A stretch of DNA of 64,000 bases. Source: Bacteriovorax sp. BSW11_IV (lineage in GTDB: Bacteria > Bdellovibrionota > Bacteriovoracia > Bacteriovoracales > Bacteriovoracaceae). Numbering within the stretch: the first letter of the stretch is position 1; each line of letters starts with the position of its first letter. Below, piece by piece: positions 26,458-35,795 of the stretch. The stretch is from contig NZ_AUNE01000009.1 of assembly GCF_000447755.1 (NCBI RefSeq), forward strand, positions 1-64,000, written 5' to 3'. The translations under genes were made by a program, and so were the position numbers. Under the pieces are notes generated by a model that had not been told where the DNA came from, searched no databases, and saw nothing but the letters and a program-made list of their open reading frames with translations.

Positions 26458-28443
26458 TCATTTAATAGGTATAAAAAAGGCGAATGGGTTTTTTAGGAAA
26501 AGTCTGAAAATTCTTTTGATTAGAATTTTACCTCGACTTAATGAAGAACCCTTTGATTCAATGGCCACAAAAAGTGATAGTCCGAAGCTCACAATAAAGT
26601 TCATAAGACCAATAAGCCCAATTCCAATTATGGAAATGATAAAAGTATCCAGAGGTATCGAAGTCCCTAGCTTTGAAATCGCAAGACCAAAATTTCCTGC
26701 TGAAAAAGTAATGTGTCGTATATCAAGTGGAAGTCCAATAATTTTTCCAAATGTACTTGTTGTCCCTAGGAATATACCTAAAAAGAAGTTTCCAAGAAGT
26801 TGGCCAAGATTGTTTTCAATATAAAAAGAGAACTTAATAAGAAATCTTGCTGGCAAAATCTTACGTAGTCTTGGATGGTCTTTTATTCTTAAATGGAGCT
26901 TTGAAACATAACTGAAATTTTCATAATACCCAGTTAAAAGTCCAGACAAAAATAGATAGAAACCAGTTAGTGCTGCATGAAAGATTGATAAACTAGTAAT
27001 TGGATTTAGCTCTTCAATTAGCTCCTGTGCCTTCGAGTCTGTTATGAGGTCTTGACCTGAGACAATGAAGTAAAGCCAAGATAGAGTAAAGGCCACAGGA
27101 AAAGAAATAATAACGTTACCTACGAATGAGATAAATTGAGACCTGAAGATCAATCGAACCATTTTTACGAGATCATCTATTTCTTCTTTATCATCAATCT
27201 TATCATCTATGGCCAGGGCCAGTCTTGAGGCCGTCATTGCAGGTTGCTTCGTCGCTAGCTTTGAGCCAGTCACATGGATTAATATAAAACCCAGTGAGTA
27301 GTTTAAACTATAAAAAAATGCAGTTCCAAAGAATGGGAGTTGCATGTAATAGATCATCATTTTAATAATTGTAAGAAAACCTACAATTAAACCACCACCA
27401 CATGAAGAGAGAAACATTTTCATGTATTCAGCAAAGGTTTCGGTAATATAGAGTGAACCAACTTGTGAAGTGTTTTCAATTACCTGTTGGGCCATCAATT
27501 CAAGATTTTTGTTTATCGTATATCTAAAGCTCTTTCTTTCTTTTAAATTGTGAATTAGAACTTTGAAAAAATGTATCTCTTCAGAAAATTTTGGTGTTTC
27601 AGGTCGAAACGTAATGAGGGCCAGAAGTTTTTTTAAACGCTTAATGTTTTGATTAAGTCTTATAAGGTAATTTGTTAATTTAAAGCTTACGCCAAAGATG
27701 TGCTTTCTCTTTTTGATCATTTCTACATATTCTTCACACTGCTCAAGCAGAACAAGAATATGTCTATAGTGCTGGTTGTCTACACTCCTATCAAATCCTT
27801 CATCAAAATATTCTTCAATATAATGTTGTATCTCATGCTGTTGGGCCATGAAAGGCGATTCAAAATTTTCCAGTTGAGGGAATTTTTCAATAATCTCAGG
27901 TGAAATACCAATAGCATTGATTCTAATAGAGATAACTTGGATACAGTTGAGAATTTGTCTTAAAAAATGATTCTGACGATCTAGGGTATTAAATTCTTCA
28001 TAACCAAGAACTGTGAATAATTTAGACCAATTATCTTCAGAGACAAGAGTCATCCATTCATAGTCATTGTGTTGATAGAAGAGTTTTTCAAAAATATAGA
28101 GAATATCATCTCGGTCATAAGATTCTGGAAGAATTTTTTCAAAGAGAATATTTCTGAGTTGAATCATGAAACTTTCATTCTTTGTAAAACCTGATTCTGT
28201 AATAAATGAAACAAAAGAATAATTTTTAAAGATGCGAAGAACTTCTTCACCAACACATTTAGCTGATTCAGGATTTTGTTCAAGAATATAGATTAATGTT
28301 TCCATATTCTTATTGGCCATTTCTACATTAGTAAAATGATCAGGTCGCAATTTCGCACAAAGATCAAGAAGCCATCGAAATGAGAAAACTTTACTGAGGT
28401 CTAGATCATTTTTAAGATTATTTGAAAAGTCAGCCATTATCAC
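26458..28443 (-). CDS. PF10136-family membrane protein (annotated 'site-specific recombinase')
   Basis: A 661-aa protein. The N-terminal 330 residues are helical and soluble, opening with RWLLDLCAKLRPDHFT; the C-terminal half has about six transmembrane helices, including GFILIHVTGSKLATKQPAMT, which I recognise as the conserved core of PF10136. That family is usually called site-specific recombinase (Gcr), but nothing here resembles a recombinase active site and the protein is clearly integral to the membrane. Function should be regarded as unknown. It is convergent with the chemosensory operon. Confidence 0.72.
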   Translation of the reverse strand: MIMADFSNNLKNDLDLSKVFSFRWLLDLCAKLRPDHFTNVEMANKNMETLIYILEQNPESAKCVGEEVLRIFKNYSFVSFITESGFTKNESFMIQLRNILFEKILPESYDRDDILYIFEKLFYQHNDYEWMTLVSEDNWSKLFTVLGYEEFNTLDRQNHFLRQILNCIQVISIRINAIGISPEIIEKFPQLENFESPFMAQQHEIQHYIEEYFDEGFDRSVDNQHYRHILVLLEQCEEYVEMIKKRKHIFGVSFKLTNYLIRLNQNIKRLKKLLALITFRPETPKFSEEIHFFKVLIHNLKERKSFRYTINKNLELMAQQVIENTSQVGSLYITETFAEYMKMFLSSCGGGLIVGFLTIIKMMIYYMQLPFFGTAFFYSLNYSLGFILIHVTGSKLATKQPAMTASRLALAIDDKIDDKEEIDDLVKMVRLIFRSQFISFVGNVIISFPVAFTLSWLYFIVSGQDLITDSKAQELIEELNPITSLSIFHAALTGFYLFLSGLLTGYYENFSYVSKLHLRIKDHPRLRKILPARFLIKFSFYIENNLGQLLGNFFLGIFLGTTSTFGKIIGLPLDIRHITFSAGNFGLAISKLGTSIPLDTFIISIIGIGLIGLMNFIVSFGLSLFVAIESKGSSLSRGKILIKRIFRLFLKNPFAFFIPIK

Positions 28444-28488
28444 CTAGGGTAGTTTGTGTAGCTAGTATTATAAAGTCCGATATTTTTG

Positions 28489-29301
28489 CTATGCAAGGAA
28501 CACTGCGTGCACAAATACACTCATCCCGGCCAGGGCAATAGAGAATGAGATTAGCTTTTTAACGTGTTTGTCTGTGAATTTAGAGTTTGTCCAAGCGCCA
28601 ATAAGAGCTCCAAGAAAGAAGCCACTTACAACATAGGCCAAAAGTTCTTTTTCAATATGTCCCATTTGCCAGTGAGTGATACCAGATGAAAGACTTGTAA
28701 ACACGATCATGGCAAGGGCCGTAGCTGTTGCTGTTTTAATCGGAACTTTGAAGATATTTATCATGATGGGTGTTTTGATTATTCCACCGCCAATTCCAAA
28801 GAGCCCAGCAAGAACTCCTGCTAAAATACCAAATATAGAAGCACTGTAAAGACTCACTTTATAGTGTTCATTTTTGATGAGAAATCCCTTGTTATTTAAA
28901 TTCTCTACAATTTTACTGAAGAAAGTCTCTTTCTTCGCAGGCCATAAAGTTTTATAGGCCATGAATAGGAGAAATGAGGCGAAGATCATTTCGAGAGGTT
29001 TTGTAGGGATAAGCCCTGTGAGCTTTGCTCCAAGAAAAGCTCCAACTATTGTTGGGATTTCTAGAGCAATCATAAGCTTGTAATCTACGGCCTTCTTTTT
29101 AATATTTAAACAAGTTGAAAGTAAGCTTGAGGGAAAGAGTGAAATAGCAGTAACTCCAATGGCCATTTCAATGGGAACTTTAAAGAACATAACGAGAATA
29201 GGAACAATAAATATTCCACCACCAAAGCCGGCCATCGTACCGAGAAATGAAACGAGAGCACATATCAAGAGAATGCAAATCAACATGACGCTAATATACA
29301 A
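28489..29301 (-). CDS. TauE/SafE-family permease
   Basis: A 270-aa membrane protein with about eight spans and the duplicated TauE/SafE (DUF81) motif: LGTMAGFGGGIFIVPIL near the N-terminus and LAGLFGIGGGIIKTPIM in the middle. Members export sulfite, sulfoacetate or related anions; the substrate is not predictable here. The start is TTG 29301 or ATG 29286; neither has a clear ribosome binding site. It follows the HD-GYP gene by 22 bases. Confidence 0.85.
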   Translation of the reverse strand: MYISVMLICILLICALVSFLGTMAGFGGGIFIVPILVMFFKVPIEMAIGVTAISLFPSSLLSTCLNIKKKAVDYKLMIALEIPTIVGAFLGAKLTGLIPTKPLEMIFASFLLFMAYKTLWPAKKETFFSKIVENLNNKGFLIKNEHYKVSLYSASIFGILAGVLAGLFGIGGGIIKTPIMINIFKVPIKTATATALAMIVFTSLSSGITHWQMGHIEKELLAYVVSGFFLGALIGAWTNSKFTDKHVKKLISFSIALAGMSVFVHAVFLA

Positions 29302-29323
29302 CTTTTTAAGGATTTAGCAAAAA

Positions 29324-30151
29324 TTAAGCCGCATCTTTTTCAAATGTGCCATTTACAATACTAAGAGTAAAAGTCTTTTCATTTTTAGACTCTTCTTTTT
29401 TCATAGCATTAATAAAGTGCTTAACTAAGGCCGGATCAAATTGACTGCCAGAGAATTCTTCTAATTCATTGAAGGCCACATCGTAGGGAAGACCTTTTCT
29501 ATAGGGTCTAGTCGAAGTCATGGCATCAAATGTATCTGCAATAAGAATAATTCGTGACATAAACGGAATTTCATCACCTTTAAGACCATCTGGATAACCA
29601 CGTCCATCAAATCTTTCATGGTGGTGTTTTGCATTGATTGCTATTTTACCAAAAGGTTCAAAATCTTTTAAAATTTCATATGAAAGTGTAGGGTGGGCCT
29701 TCATTTGAAGAAACTCTTCTTCAGTTAGACGAGTCGGCTTTAAGAGAACCGAATCAGGGACACCAATTTTTCCAATATCATGAAATAGAGCTGAGAGTTC
29801 AAGCTCATAGAGCTCTTCTTCATTTAAACCGAGTTCGCGACCAAGGGCGAGGCTATAGAAGGCAACTCTCGTGCTATGTCCATATGTATAATGATCTTTG
29901 CAGTCTAGTGCATATAGGATACTTCTTGCGGCCATTTCGCAAGTTTCTTTCTGCTTCTTTTTAAGACCCTCTACTTCGCTTGAGAGGTTCATAAGCGTCA
30001 TATTCGTAAGGAGTTCAGGGATCGAATAGACGTTGTCTGGTTTTTTGGTCATAGTCATATTTCCGGTTGCTCGTACTAATAAATGATAACTAGCATCAGG
30101 ATTCTTTTCGGAATTTTGTCCTGATTCTTGAGTATAATTCTGTGTTTTCAC
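29324..30151 (-). CDS. HD-GYP cyclic-di-GMP phosphodiesterase
   Basis: A 275-aa protein ending in an HD-GYP domain, which hydrolyses c-di-GMP. Present are YGHSTRVAFYSL, the HD pair in LFHDIGKIG, HHHERFDGRGYPDGL (GYP motif) and LIADTFDAMTSTRPYR. All metal and signature residues look intact. The N-terminal 85 residues carry no recognised sensor or receiver domain and no membrane segment. It may affect motility or lifestyle, in keeping with the nearby chemosensory genes (inference). Confidence 0.93.
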   Translation of the reverse strand: MKTQNYTQESGQNSEKNPDASYHLLVRATGNMTMTKKPDNVYSIPELLTNMTLMNLSSEVEGLKKKQKETCEMAARSILYALDCKDHYTYGHSTRVAFYSLALGRELGLNEEELYELELSALFHDIGKIGVPDSVLLKPTRLTEEEFLQMKAHPTLSYEILKDFEPFGKIAINAKHHHERFDGRGYPDGLKGDEIPFMSRIILIADTFDAMTSTRPYRKGLPYDVAFNELEEFSGSQFDPALVKHFINAMKKEESKNEKTFTLSIVNGTFEKDAA

Positions 30152-30300
30152 ACATTATCCGACACTTGCGATCAGACTTTGAAAATGGTCATTTGCCCAA
30201 ATTTGTTGCCGTCGCTAAAAGGTACAAATTGCATGGGCCTTTGCTTGTAAATAGATCATGGTATTCTCAAGTTATAGATTTTGCTTAAAAAGGATAGCTC

Positions 30301-31410
30301 TTGGACCGTGTGATAAATTTAATTTACAGTGATAATTCGATGGTTTCATTTCTTAAGAGGGCAGTTGAGGCCAGCGGCCTACAATGCCTTGAATGGTCTG
30401 CTGACTCTTTGAAAGATGATCATTACTTTAGTGGTGCTACGATTATTCTTCCTTGTGCTCTTGAAACTGCACAAGAGAATTTCTTTGATAAATTTAGAAG
30501 TTTTGGAGTTTATACAGAAGGTCTATCGGATGAACATATTGGTACAATTGAACAGCGACACAATTTTGTTTCGTTTCTTTCTCATAGAGAGTCACCATTT
30601 TTTAGAAATTCATTGAAGACATTTTTTGAATTAAGCTCAATCCATATGGTTGAAGAAAAGATTGATAATGCTTTGGAAATTGCAAGTAAAGAACTCCAAA
30701 GAGTTAAAAAGTTTCATGAGAAGCTTGTTCCAATGAGACAGGATAGTTTTAAAGGAATCGAGATCGTTAGTAAATTCAGTGCTGGAGAAAGTTCTGGCGG
30801 TGAATTTTTTGATTTCTTTGAGTCGGAAAGAAAAATTGTTATTCTTATGACTCAATGTAATTCATACTTGCTTTCGAGCTCAGTATTATTGCAAATGGAA
30901 ATGCTGAAATCGAAGGGACAATATAGTATGGGTGAGCTTGAGAATCTTGCAACCGCATTAATGCAAGAGTTATCTCTCCTGCAAGAATCATCACGCAAGA
31001 AACTGTCACTTTCTCTTTGCTTTGCAGTTATCGATAGAGCATCATTAGATGTAGAAGGACATGTTTTCGGAGAGTTTGATAGTATTGGAGACAAAGGTGA
31101 TTCACTTTTCTATTCTAATAAATATCCACTTTCTCAAAGCTTTTTTGAAAAATCATACTTCAAATCAAAAATGCAAAGAGGTGGAAAGTATTTCTTCGTA
31201 AGTCCTGGGGTTCACATGAATACGGGGGATCGTATTGAAGGAGAATCCATCATGGTTTTCTTGAGAGAGACACTCAAAGAAAATGGTGCTAATAATGTTA
31301 TTAACGAATTATTTTATCAGATGAAAAAAAATACAACATCGACCTTCTTAGAGTACGATGCGACAGTTATTTCACTAGAGGTTAAAGATAATGTCATTGT
31401 TCAAGTTTAG
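30301..31410 (+). CDS. Degenerate SpoIIE/PP2C-like protein
   Basis: A 369-aa cytoplasmic protein with a TTG start after AAGGATA. From about residue 140 it follows the SpoIIE phosphatase pattern: helix, LVPMRQDSFKGIEIV, then FSAGESSGGEFFDFF at about 159-173 where active enzymes have GGDFYD. The metal-binding Asp is Glu, and the later DVSGHG motif is replaced by TQCNSYLLS. It therefore looks like a pseudo-phosphatase that binds rather than cuts. The first 115 residues resemble a receiver-like fold without an obvious phospho-Asp. Assignment is by motif reading only. Its end overlaps the next gene by 20 bases. Confidence 0.5.
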   Translation: MDRVINLIYSDNSMVSFLKRAVEASGLQCLEWSADSLKDDHYFSGATIILPCALETAQENFFDKFRSFGVYTEGLSDEHIGTIEQRHNFVSFLSHRESPFFRNSLKTFFELSSIHMVEEKIDNALEIASKELQRVKKFHEKLVPMRQDSFKGIEIVSKFSAGESSGGEFFDFFESERKIVILMTQCNSYLLSSSVLLQMEMLKSKGQYSMGELENLATALMQELSLLQESSRKKLSLSLCFAVIDRASLDVEGHVFGEFDSIGDKGDSLFYSNKYPLSQSFFEKSYFKSKMQRGGKYFFVSPGVHMNTGDRIEGESIMVFLRETLKENGANNVINELFYQMKKNTTSTFLEYDATVISLEVKDNVIVQV

Positions 31411-31996
31411 TTTTATTTTCCTTTTGATGGCCACTCAGAGTTTTGCATCTTTTTCAGATTCTGAATGTCTGCAATCAAATTTTGAAGTTGAGGTTTCACA
31501 CAAGGGTTTTCCTTTTGGTCTACTTGAAAATAGGATCAAGGTAGAGAAAGAGGGTTGTGTTGTGAATGTTGAACACACAAAATTTAAATACTACAAAAGA
31601 AATTGGAAAGTAGACGTTTGTCGTGGACCTGTTCACATTAAACAAACAACTGGGGCCGTAACAGTACTTAAGAGAAATGATAATTGTGAGACAGGTCGCA
31701 AAGATGAGTTTTGCAAAGAATATCAAACGATTAAAACACTTCTTCAAGATGATGGACTAATCTTCGCGGAAGGTGAGAAGGATCAAATTAATAGTGATCA
31801 CGGTAGGATCTATTGCGCATTTTTATTGGCCAATAGTTATTTGAATCAAGGAATTGTGTTCGATAGAAATGAGAACTACGAAAACGTACTTGTTCGAGAG
31901 TTTTCTCATCCTGCGGCCGTAAAAAAAGAAGGCCCTGCTGTTAATAGCGAGGCCCCAGCTCAATTTGATCAAAATTCAGCGCCAGAGTCTTTTTAG
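31391..31996 (+). CDS. Exported protein of unknown function
   Basis: Not recognised. A 201-aa protein with a signal peptide (residues 1-20, FKFSFIFLLMATQSFAS). The mature part has seven cysteines, most likely in disulfides, and ends in a Pro/Ala/Glu-rich tail. The ATG start lies inside the pseudo-phosphatase gene (20-base overlap), which implies coupled translation. The stop overlaps the convergent lyase gene by 4 bases. Confidence 0.7.
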   Translation: MSLFKFSFIFLLMATQSFASFSDSECLQSNFEVEVSHKGFPFGLLENRIKVEKEGCVVNVEHTKFKYYKRNWKVDVCRGPVHIKQTTGAVTVLKRNDNCETGRKDEFCKEYQTIKTLLQDDGLIFAEGEKDQINSDHGRIYCAFLLANSYLNQGIVFDRNENYENVLVREFSHPAAVKKEGPAVNSEAPAQFDQNSAPESF

Positions 31997-32005
31997 ACTT
32001 TGGCG
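31980..32005. terminator. Shared hairpin for two convergent genes
   Basis: CGCCAGAGTCT pairs with AGACTTTGGCG (one G-T pair) around a TTTT loop. The 11-bp stem contains both stop codons of the two convergent genes. It can form on either strand; a long T run is lacking. Confidence 0.6.
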
Positions 32006-33159
32006 AATGCCACTTCTAAATCGTTAATTAGATCTTCAACGTTTTCAATACCAACAGACAGACGGATTAAATTATCAGTAAGTCCAATGGCCTCTCTCGT
32101 TTTCTTTGGTAAAGAAGCGTGAGTCATGATGGCCGGATGTTCAATCAATGATTCAACACCACCTAGAGACTCAGCGAGTGAGAATAATTTAACAGTTGAT
32201 AGGAACTTATTACATTTTTTGATGTCACCCTTTAGGAAGAAAGTAATCATTCCTCCGAAGCCTTTCATTTGCTTTTTAGCGATTGAATGCTGTGGGTGAG
32301 ATTTGAGTCCTGGATAAACAACTCTTTCAACTTTTGGATGTTTTTCTAACCAAGCTGCAATTTTCATTGCATTCTTTTGGTGAGCTTCCATTCTGATTGC
32401 AAGAGTTTTAATTCCTCTTAATACTAGCCAAGAATCAAAAGGAGATTGGCTTGGTCCAATTGAGTTTTGAAGTACCCATAGCTTCTTATACATATCGGCA
32501 TCGTTAAGCATTAGCGCACCACCAATGACATCACTATGACCATTAATATATTTTGTCATTGAATGAAGTACGATGTCCGCTCCAAGATCAAGTGGATTTT
32601 GGAAGTAGGGGCTCATGAAAGTATTGTCTACAACAACTTTAGTCTTCGTCTTTTTTGCGATAGCACAGGCCTTTGTGATATCTGTAATTTTAAGAAGAGG
32701 GTTTGTTGGAGATTCAAGCCATAGTAGGGCCGCTTTGTGCTCTTTCAATGTTTTTTCTAAAAGTTTAATGTCTGTTGTATTAACAAAGATAAAGTTATGA
32801 ATCGAATTGAAAACAGTTGTAAATAGTCTGTAAGTACCACCGTAAACATCGTCACCACAAATAACAGTAGAGCCCGCAGGGATTGCGTGCATAATAAGCA
32901 TCTCAGCAGAAAGTCCACTTGCAGTTACAAGTGAGTGCTTAGCGTTCTCAAGTGAAGCTATGCACTCCTCTAATCTTGTTCTTGTTGGATTATGAGATCG
33001 TGTGTACTCATATCCTTTGTGCTTTCCAGGACTAGATTGAACATATGTTGAAGTTTGATAAATGGGCGGCATAATTGCGCCCGTTTCTTTATCAGGTTCT
33101 CCACCTACGTGAATCACTCTAGTTGCAAAATCCATTTGGTCTCTATCTGTTTTTTTCAT
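31993..33159 (-). CDS. Cystathionine gamma-lyase/synthase-type PLP enzyme
   Basis: A 388-aa Cys/Met-metabolism PLP enzyme. The PLP lysine is K203 in HSMTKYINGHSD; YEYTRSHNPTR, ASGLSAEM and VVVDNTFMSPYFQNPL match the family. Directly downstream of a cystathionine beta-synthase gene (TAATG overlap), it most likely acts as cystathionine gamma-lyase, splitting cystathionine into cysteine and 2-oxobutanoate. Cystathionine gamma-synthase (MetB) is the alternative that sequence alone cannot exclude. Last gene of the minus-strand run. Confidence 0.9.
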   Translation of the reverse strand: MKKTDRDQMDFATRVIHVGGEPDKETGAIMPPIYQTSTYVQSSPGKHKGYEYTRSHNPTRTRLEECIASLENAKHSLVTASGLSAEMLIMHAIPAGSTVICGDDVYGGTYRLFTTVFNSIHNFIFVNTTDIKLLEKTLKEHKAALLWLESPTNPLLKITDITKACAIAKKTKTKVVVDNTFMSPYFQNPLDLGADIVLHSMTKYINGHSDVIGGALMLNDADMYKKLWVLQNSIGPSQSPFDSWLVLRGIKTLAIRMEAHQKNAMKIAAWLEKHPKVERVVYPGLKSHPQHSIAKKQMKGFGGMITFFLKGDIKKCNKFLSTVKLFSLAESLGGVESLIEHPAIMTHASLPKKTREAIGLTDNLIRLSVGIENVEDLINDLEVAFAKV

Positions 33160-34541
33160 TAGCTATGAACTTTTTTAGAAAAATATTGAAGTACATCAAT
33201 TTCAGTTAGAATATCGTAGATCTTGCCGTGATCAGTAATAACTGCAACTTCTTTATTGAGAAGAGCACTACCTGCAACTTCTAGTAATTCATTTCTATCT
33301 ACAACTTTAAATTTATTAGAATACGCAATCGAAACGTTGTCATCTTGCTTGAATTCGCCCATAAGAACTGGACGAACAAGATTTTTCTCGTAAAGCATTC
33401 CTACAATTTCTTGATTCTTGTTAAGAACAGGAAGTTGAGAAACATTCTTCTCATTCATGATTTTAACAGCATCTCCAACAGTCGCTCCATCACTTACAGT
33501 AAAAACATTACCATTTTTACCAAGTGACTTAAGAACTTCGTTGATTTGAACGTTGAAAGAAGAATCTAGGTAACCTTTGTCACTCATCCAATCATCGTTA
33601 TAGATTTTTGAAGCATAACGGTTACCAGAATCGTGAAGAAGGATTAGAATTTTCTTTGGCTCTTTCAGAGTCTTGGCATATTTAATTGCACCACAAATGG
33701 CCGCACCAGCAGAACCACCTGCGTAGATACCTTCTTCTTTTAGAAGACGTCTTGTCATTAAAAATGATTCTTTATCTCCAACAACAACAAAGTCATCAAT
33801 TACGCTGAAGTCATAGTTTTGAGGAATAAAATCTTCACCAATACCTTCGATAACGTATGACTTCGCTTCACACATCTCACCCGTTTTAGCATAGTGAGCG
33901 ATGATTGAACCTTCACAGTCAATACCAACAATTTTTACATCAGGCATTTTCTCTTTGAAGAACATTCCACAACCAGTAATTGTTCCCCCTGTACCAACAC
34001 CGGCCATGAATACATCAAAGTCACCTTGTGTTTGTTCGTACATTTCTGGAGCAGTCCAGTTATAGTGTGTATTTCTATTGTGAAGATTGTCATACTGGTT
34101 TACATAAAATGAATTCGGAATAGTTTCTGCAAGTCTTTTTGAAACAGAATAGTATGATCTAGGATCTTCTGGCTCAACGTTTGTTGGACAAACAACAACT
34201 TTCGCACCAAAGGCACGTAGGTTATCAATTTTCTCTCTTGATTGTTTATCAGCAAGTACGAAAATACATTTGTAACCGTGAATGGCCGCCCACATTGCAA
34301 GACCAACACCTGTGTTACCAGATGTTCCTTCAATAATTGTTCCGCCTGGTTTAAGCTTTCCTTCTTTCACAGCTTGATCAAGCATATATGAACCAATTCG
34401 GTCTTTTGTCGATCCGCCTGGATTCATGTATTCAAGTTTTACATAAATTTCCGACTCAACTTCTGTTACAGTCTTGTTCAATTTTACAATCGGCGTTCCA
34501 CCAATTGCTTCAAGTACATTTTTTCTTGCACCTTTCATCAT
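33159..34541 (-). CDS. cbs: Cystathionine beta-synthase with C-terminal CBS domains
   Basis: A 460-aa PLP enzyme joining homocysteine and serine. PLP lysine is K46 (PGGSTKDRIG) and the phosphate loop is EGTSGNTGVGLA. Residues about 335-455 form a pair of CBS domains (VSQLPVLNKNQEIVGMLYE; VITDHGKIYDILTEIDVL) that usually regulate activity. O-acetylserine sulfhydrylases lack these domains, which favours CBS. Start ATG 34541 has AGAGG upstream. It sits between gshA and the gamma-lyase gene. Confidence 0.9.
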   Translation of the reverse strand: MMKGARKNVLEAIGGTPIVKLNKTVTEVESEIYVKLEYMNPGGSTKDRIGSYMLDQAVKEGKLKPGGTIIEGTSGNTGVGLAMWAAIHGYKCIFVLADKQSREKIDNLRAFGAKVVVCPTNVEPEDPRSYYSVSKRLAETIPNSFYVNQYDNLHNRNTHYNWTAPEMYEQTQGDFDVFMAGVGTGGTITGCGMFFKEKMPDVKIVGIDCEGSIIAHYAKTGEMCEAKSYVIEGIGEDFIPQNYDFSVIDDFVVVGDKESFLMTRRLLKEEGIYAGGSAGAAICGAIKYAKTLKEPKKILILLHDSGNRYASKIYNDDWMSDKGYLDSSFNVQINEVLKSLGKNGNVFTVSDGATVGDAVKIMNEKNVSQLPVLNKNQEIVGMLYEKNLVRPVLMGEFKQDDNVSIAYSNKFKVVDRNELLEVAGSALLNKEVAVITDHGKIYDILTEIDVLQYFSKKVHS

Positions 34542-34552
34542 AGAATACCTCT

Positions 34553-35773
34553 CTATTTATCAAATTCTTTAATTTCGTAACAACTTGCTAATGTCGATAA
34601 TCTTGCAACAAGTGAGTAGACAGCCTCTTTGCATTTGTGATCTTGGTTTTGACGAATCTCACTAATACAAAACTTCTTAAAGACCATCCCTTTACTGTTG
34701 AGGTTGGCCTTGCTGTCCCTTTCAGAGTTGGCGCGCATAAAGCCACCAACGCTCTTACCATCCACAAGATAAATCGTTACCTCGGAAGGCATATCATCAT
34801 ATTTTAAGATCGTTTCAACACCTTCTTGAACCAGAATTGTTGTAAACTTAATCTTATTTTTTCCAATATCCATTTTGTTGCGATCTTTTCGATTCATGGC
34901 CAATACCTCGGCGCCAGAATTCACAACACTAATACCCATACCATAAGTTCCTTGGGAAGCCTTAACAAATGCGTTCGTACCCTCTGGAAGATCTTTTAAG
35001 AGATCATCTACTGAAGCAGCAATTTTCTCAATTCCTACTTTTTCAGAGAAATCAACGTCTTCAACTTTATTAAACCTTGCTTCTAAAAGGTCAGGATTTA
35101 CGCTGAAATGTTCACAAAAATCATTGACGACATTGTGATAGAATTCAAAGTGCATAACTTTCTGGCGGGCAAACCAGCCAATTTTAGGGCTTGGGTGGAT
35201 GGGTGTTTTAATATTGTTCCAATCCAATCCGATTGGATTAGACTGATCGTTGTTTAGGACCACGAAATCCGTCTTATGTTCACCTGCACAGATAGAGCCA
35301 TCAATAATTTTTGCTTTGTGAATTTCAAGGTCATAGCCTGAGAAACTGACAAGATTTAGAGTCTCTTCTGTAAAAAGTGATTCATCGAAAGATAGGAACT
35401 GAACTTCAAATCCAGCATCGCGGATCGCTTTTCCAAGGATCGCAATATTGTCTAGATAGAAAGTATTTTTCGTATGTGACTCAGGAATAATCCCCACAAC
35501 TTTTGCATCAGGTGCATAGCGAGGAATTACTTTTCGAAATTCATTTGTGGCCGCATCTAAATCGAGTAGGCAGATATTATTAAAACCCGCTGGATAAATA
35601 TTGTGGTCTACTGGTGCATACTTTACTTTACTTTCGCGAACATCAACAGATGAATAAAGTGGACGTGGAAGCGTCTTCATTTTCTCATCAATATATGAAT
35701 TGATATCGTTCCAGTTGCAGCAAACGAATTGATCGAGCTCATCTTTTGTTTGAATCTTATAATTAGTCGTCAT
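34553..35773 (-). CDS. gshA: Glutamate-cysteine ligase, PF08886 type
   Basis: A 406-aa ligase making gamma-glutamylcysteine, of the proteobacterial GshA family PF08886 rather than the E. coli type. Family segments are YSSVDVRESKVKYAPVDHN, YPAGFNNICLLDL, KVVGIIPESHTKN and KASQGTYGMGISV, the last in an ATP-grasp-like C-terminal half. A GGGGAAG ribosome binding site precedes ATG. It is followed 11 bases on by cystathionine beta-synthase, so cysteine production and use are linked. No gshB is visible in the window. Confidence 0.88.
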   Translation of the reverse strand: MTTNYKIQTKDELDQFVCCNWNDINSYIDEKMKTLPRPLYSSVDVRESKVKYAPVDHNIYPAGFNNICLLDLDAATNEFRKVIPRYAPDAKVVGIIPESHTKNTFYLDNIAILGKAIRDAGFEVQFLSFDESLFTEETLNLVSFSGYDLEIHKAKIIDGSICAGEHKTDFVVLNNDQSNPIGLDWNNIKTPIHPSPKIGWFARQKVMHFEFYHNVVNDFCEHFSVNPDLLEARFNKVEDVDFSEKVGIEKIAASVDDLLKDLPEGTNAFVKASQGTYGMGISVVNSGAEVLAMNRKDRNKMDIGKNKIKFTTILVQEGVETILKYDDMPSEVTIYLVDGKSVGGFMRANSERDSKANLNSKGMVFKKFCISEIRQNQDHKCKEAVYSLVARLSTLASCYEIKEFDK

Positions 35774-35795
35774 GACTTCCCCTTTTTAAAAGGGC

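Noticed and set aside
26429-26824. 131-codon plus-strand frame at the end of the second CheA
   Set aside because: Lies antisense to the well-supported PF10136-family gene and has no ribosome binding site or recognisable product.
26458-28443. Mobile element because of the 'recombinase' family name
   Set aside because: The protein is a multi-span membrane protein, with no inverted repeats, att-like sites or mobile-element genes around it.
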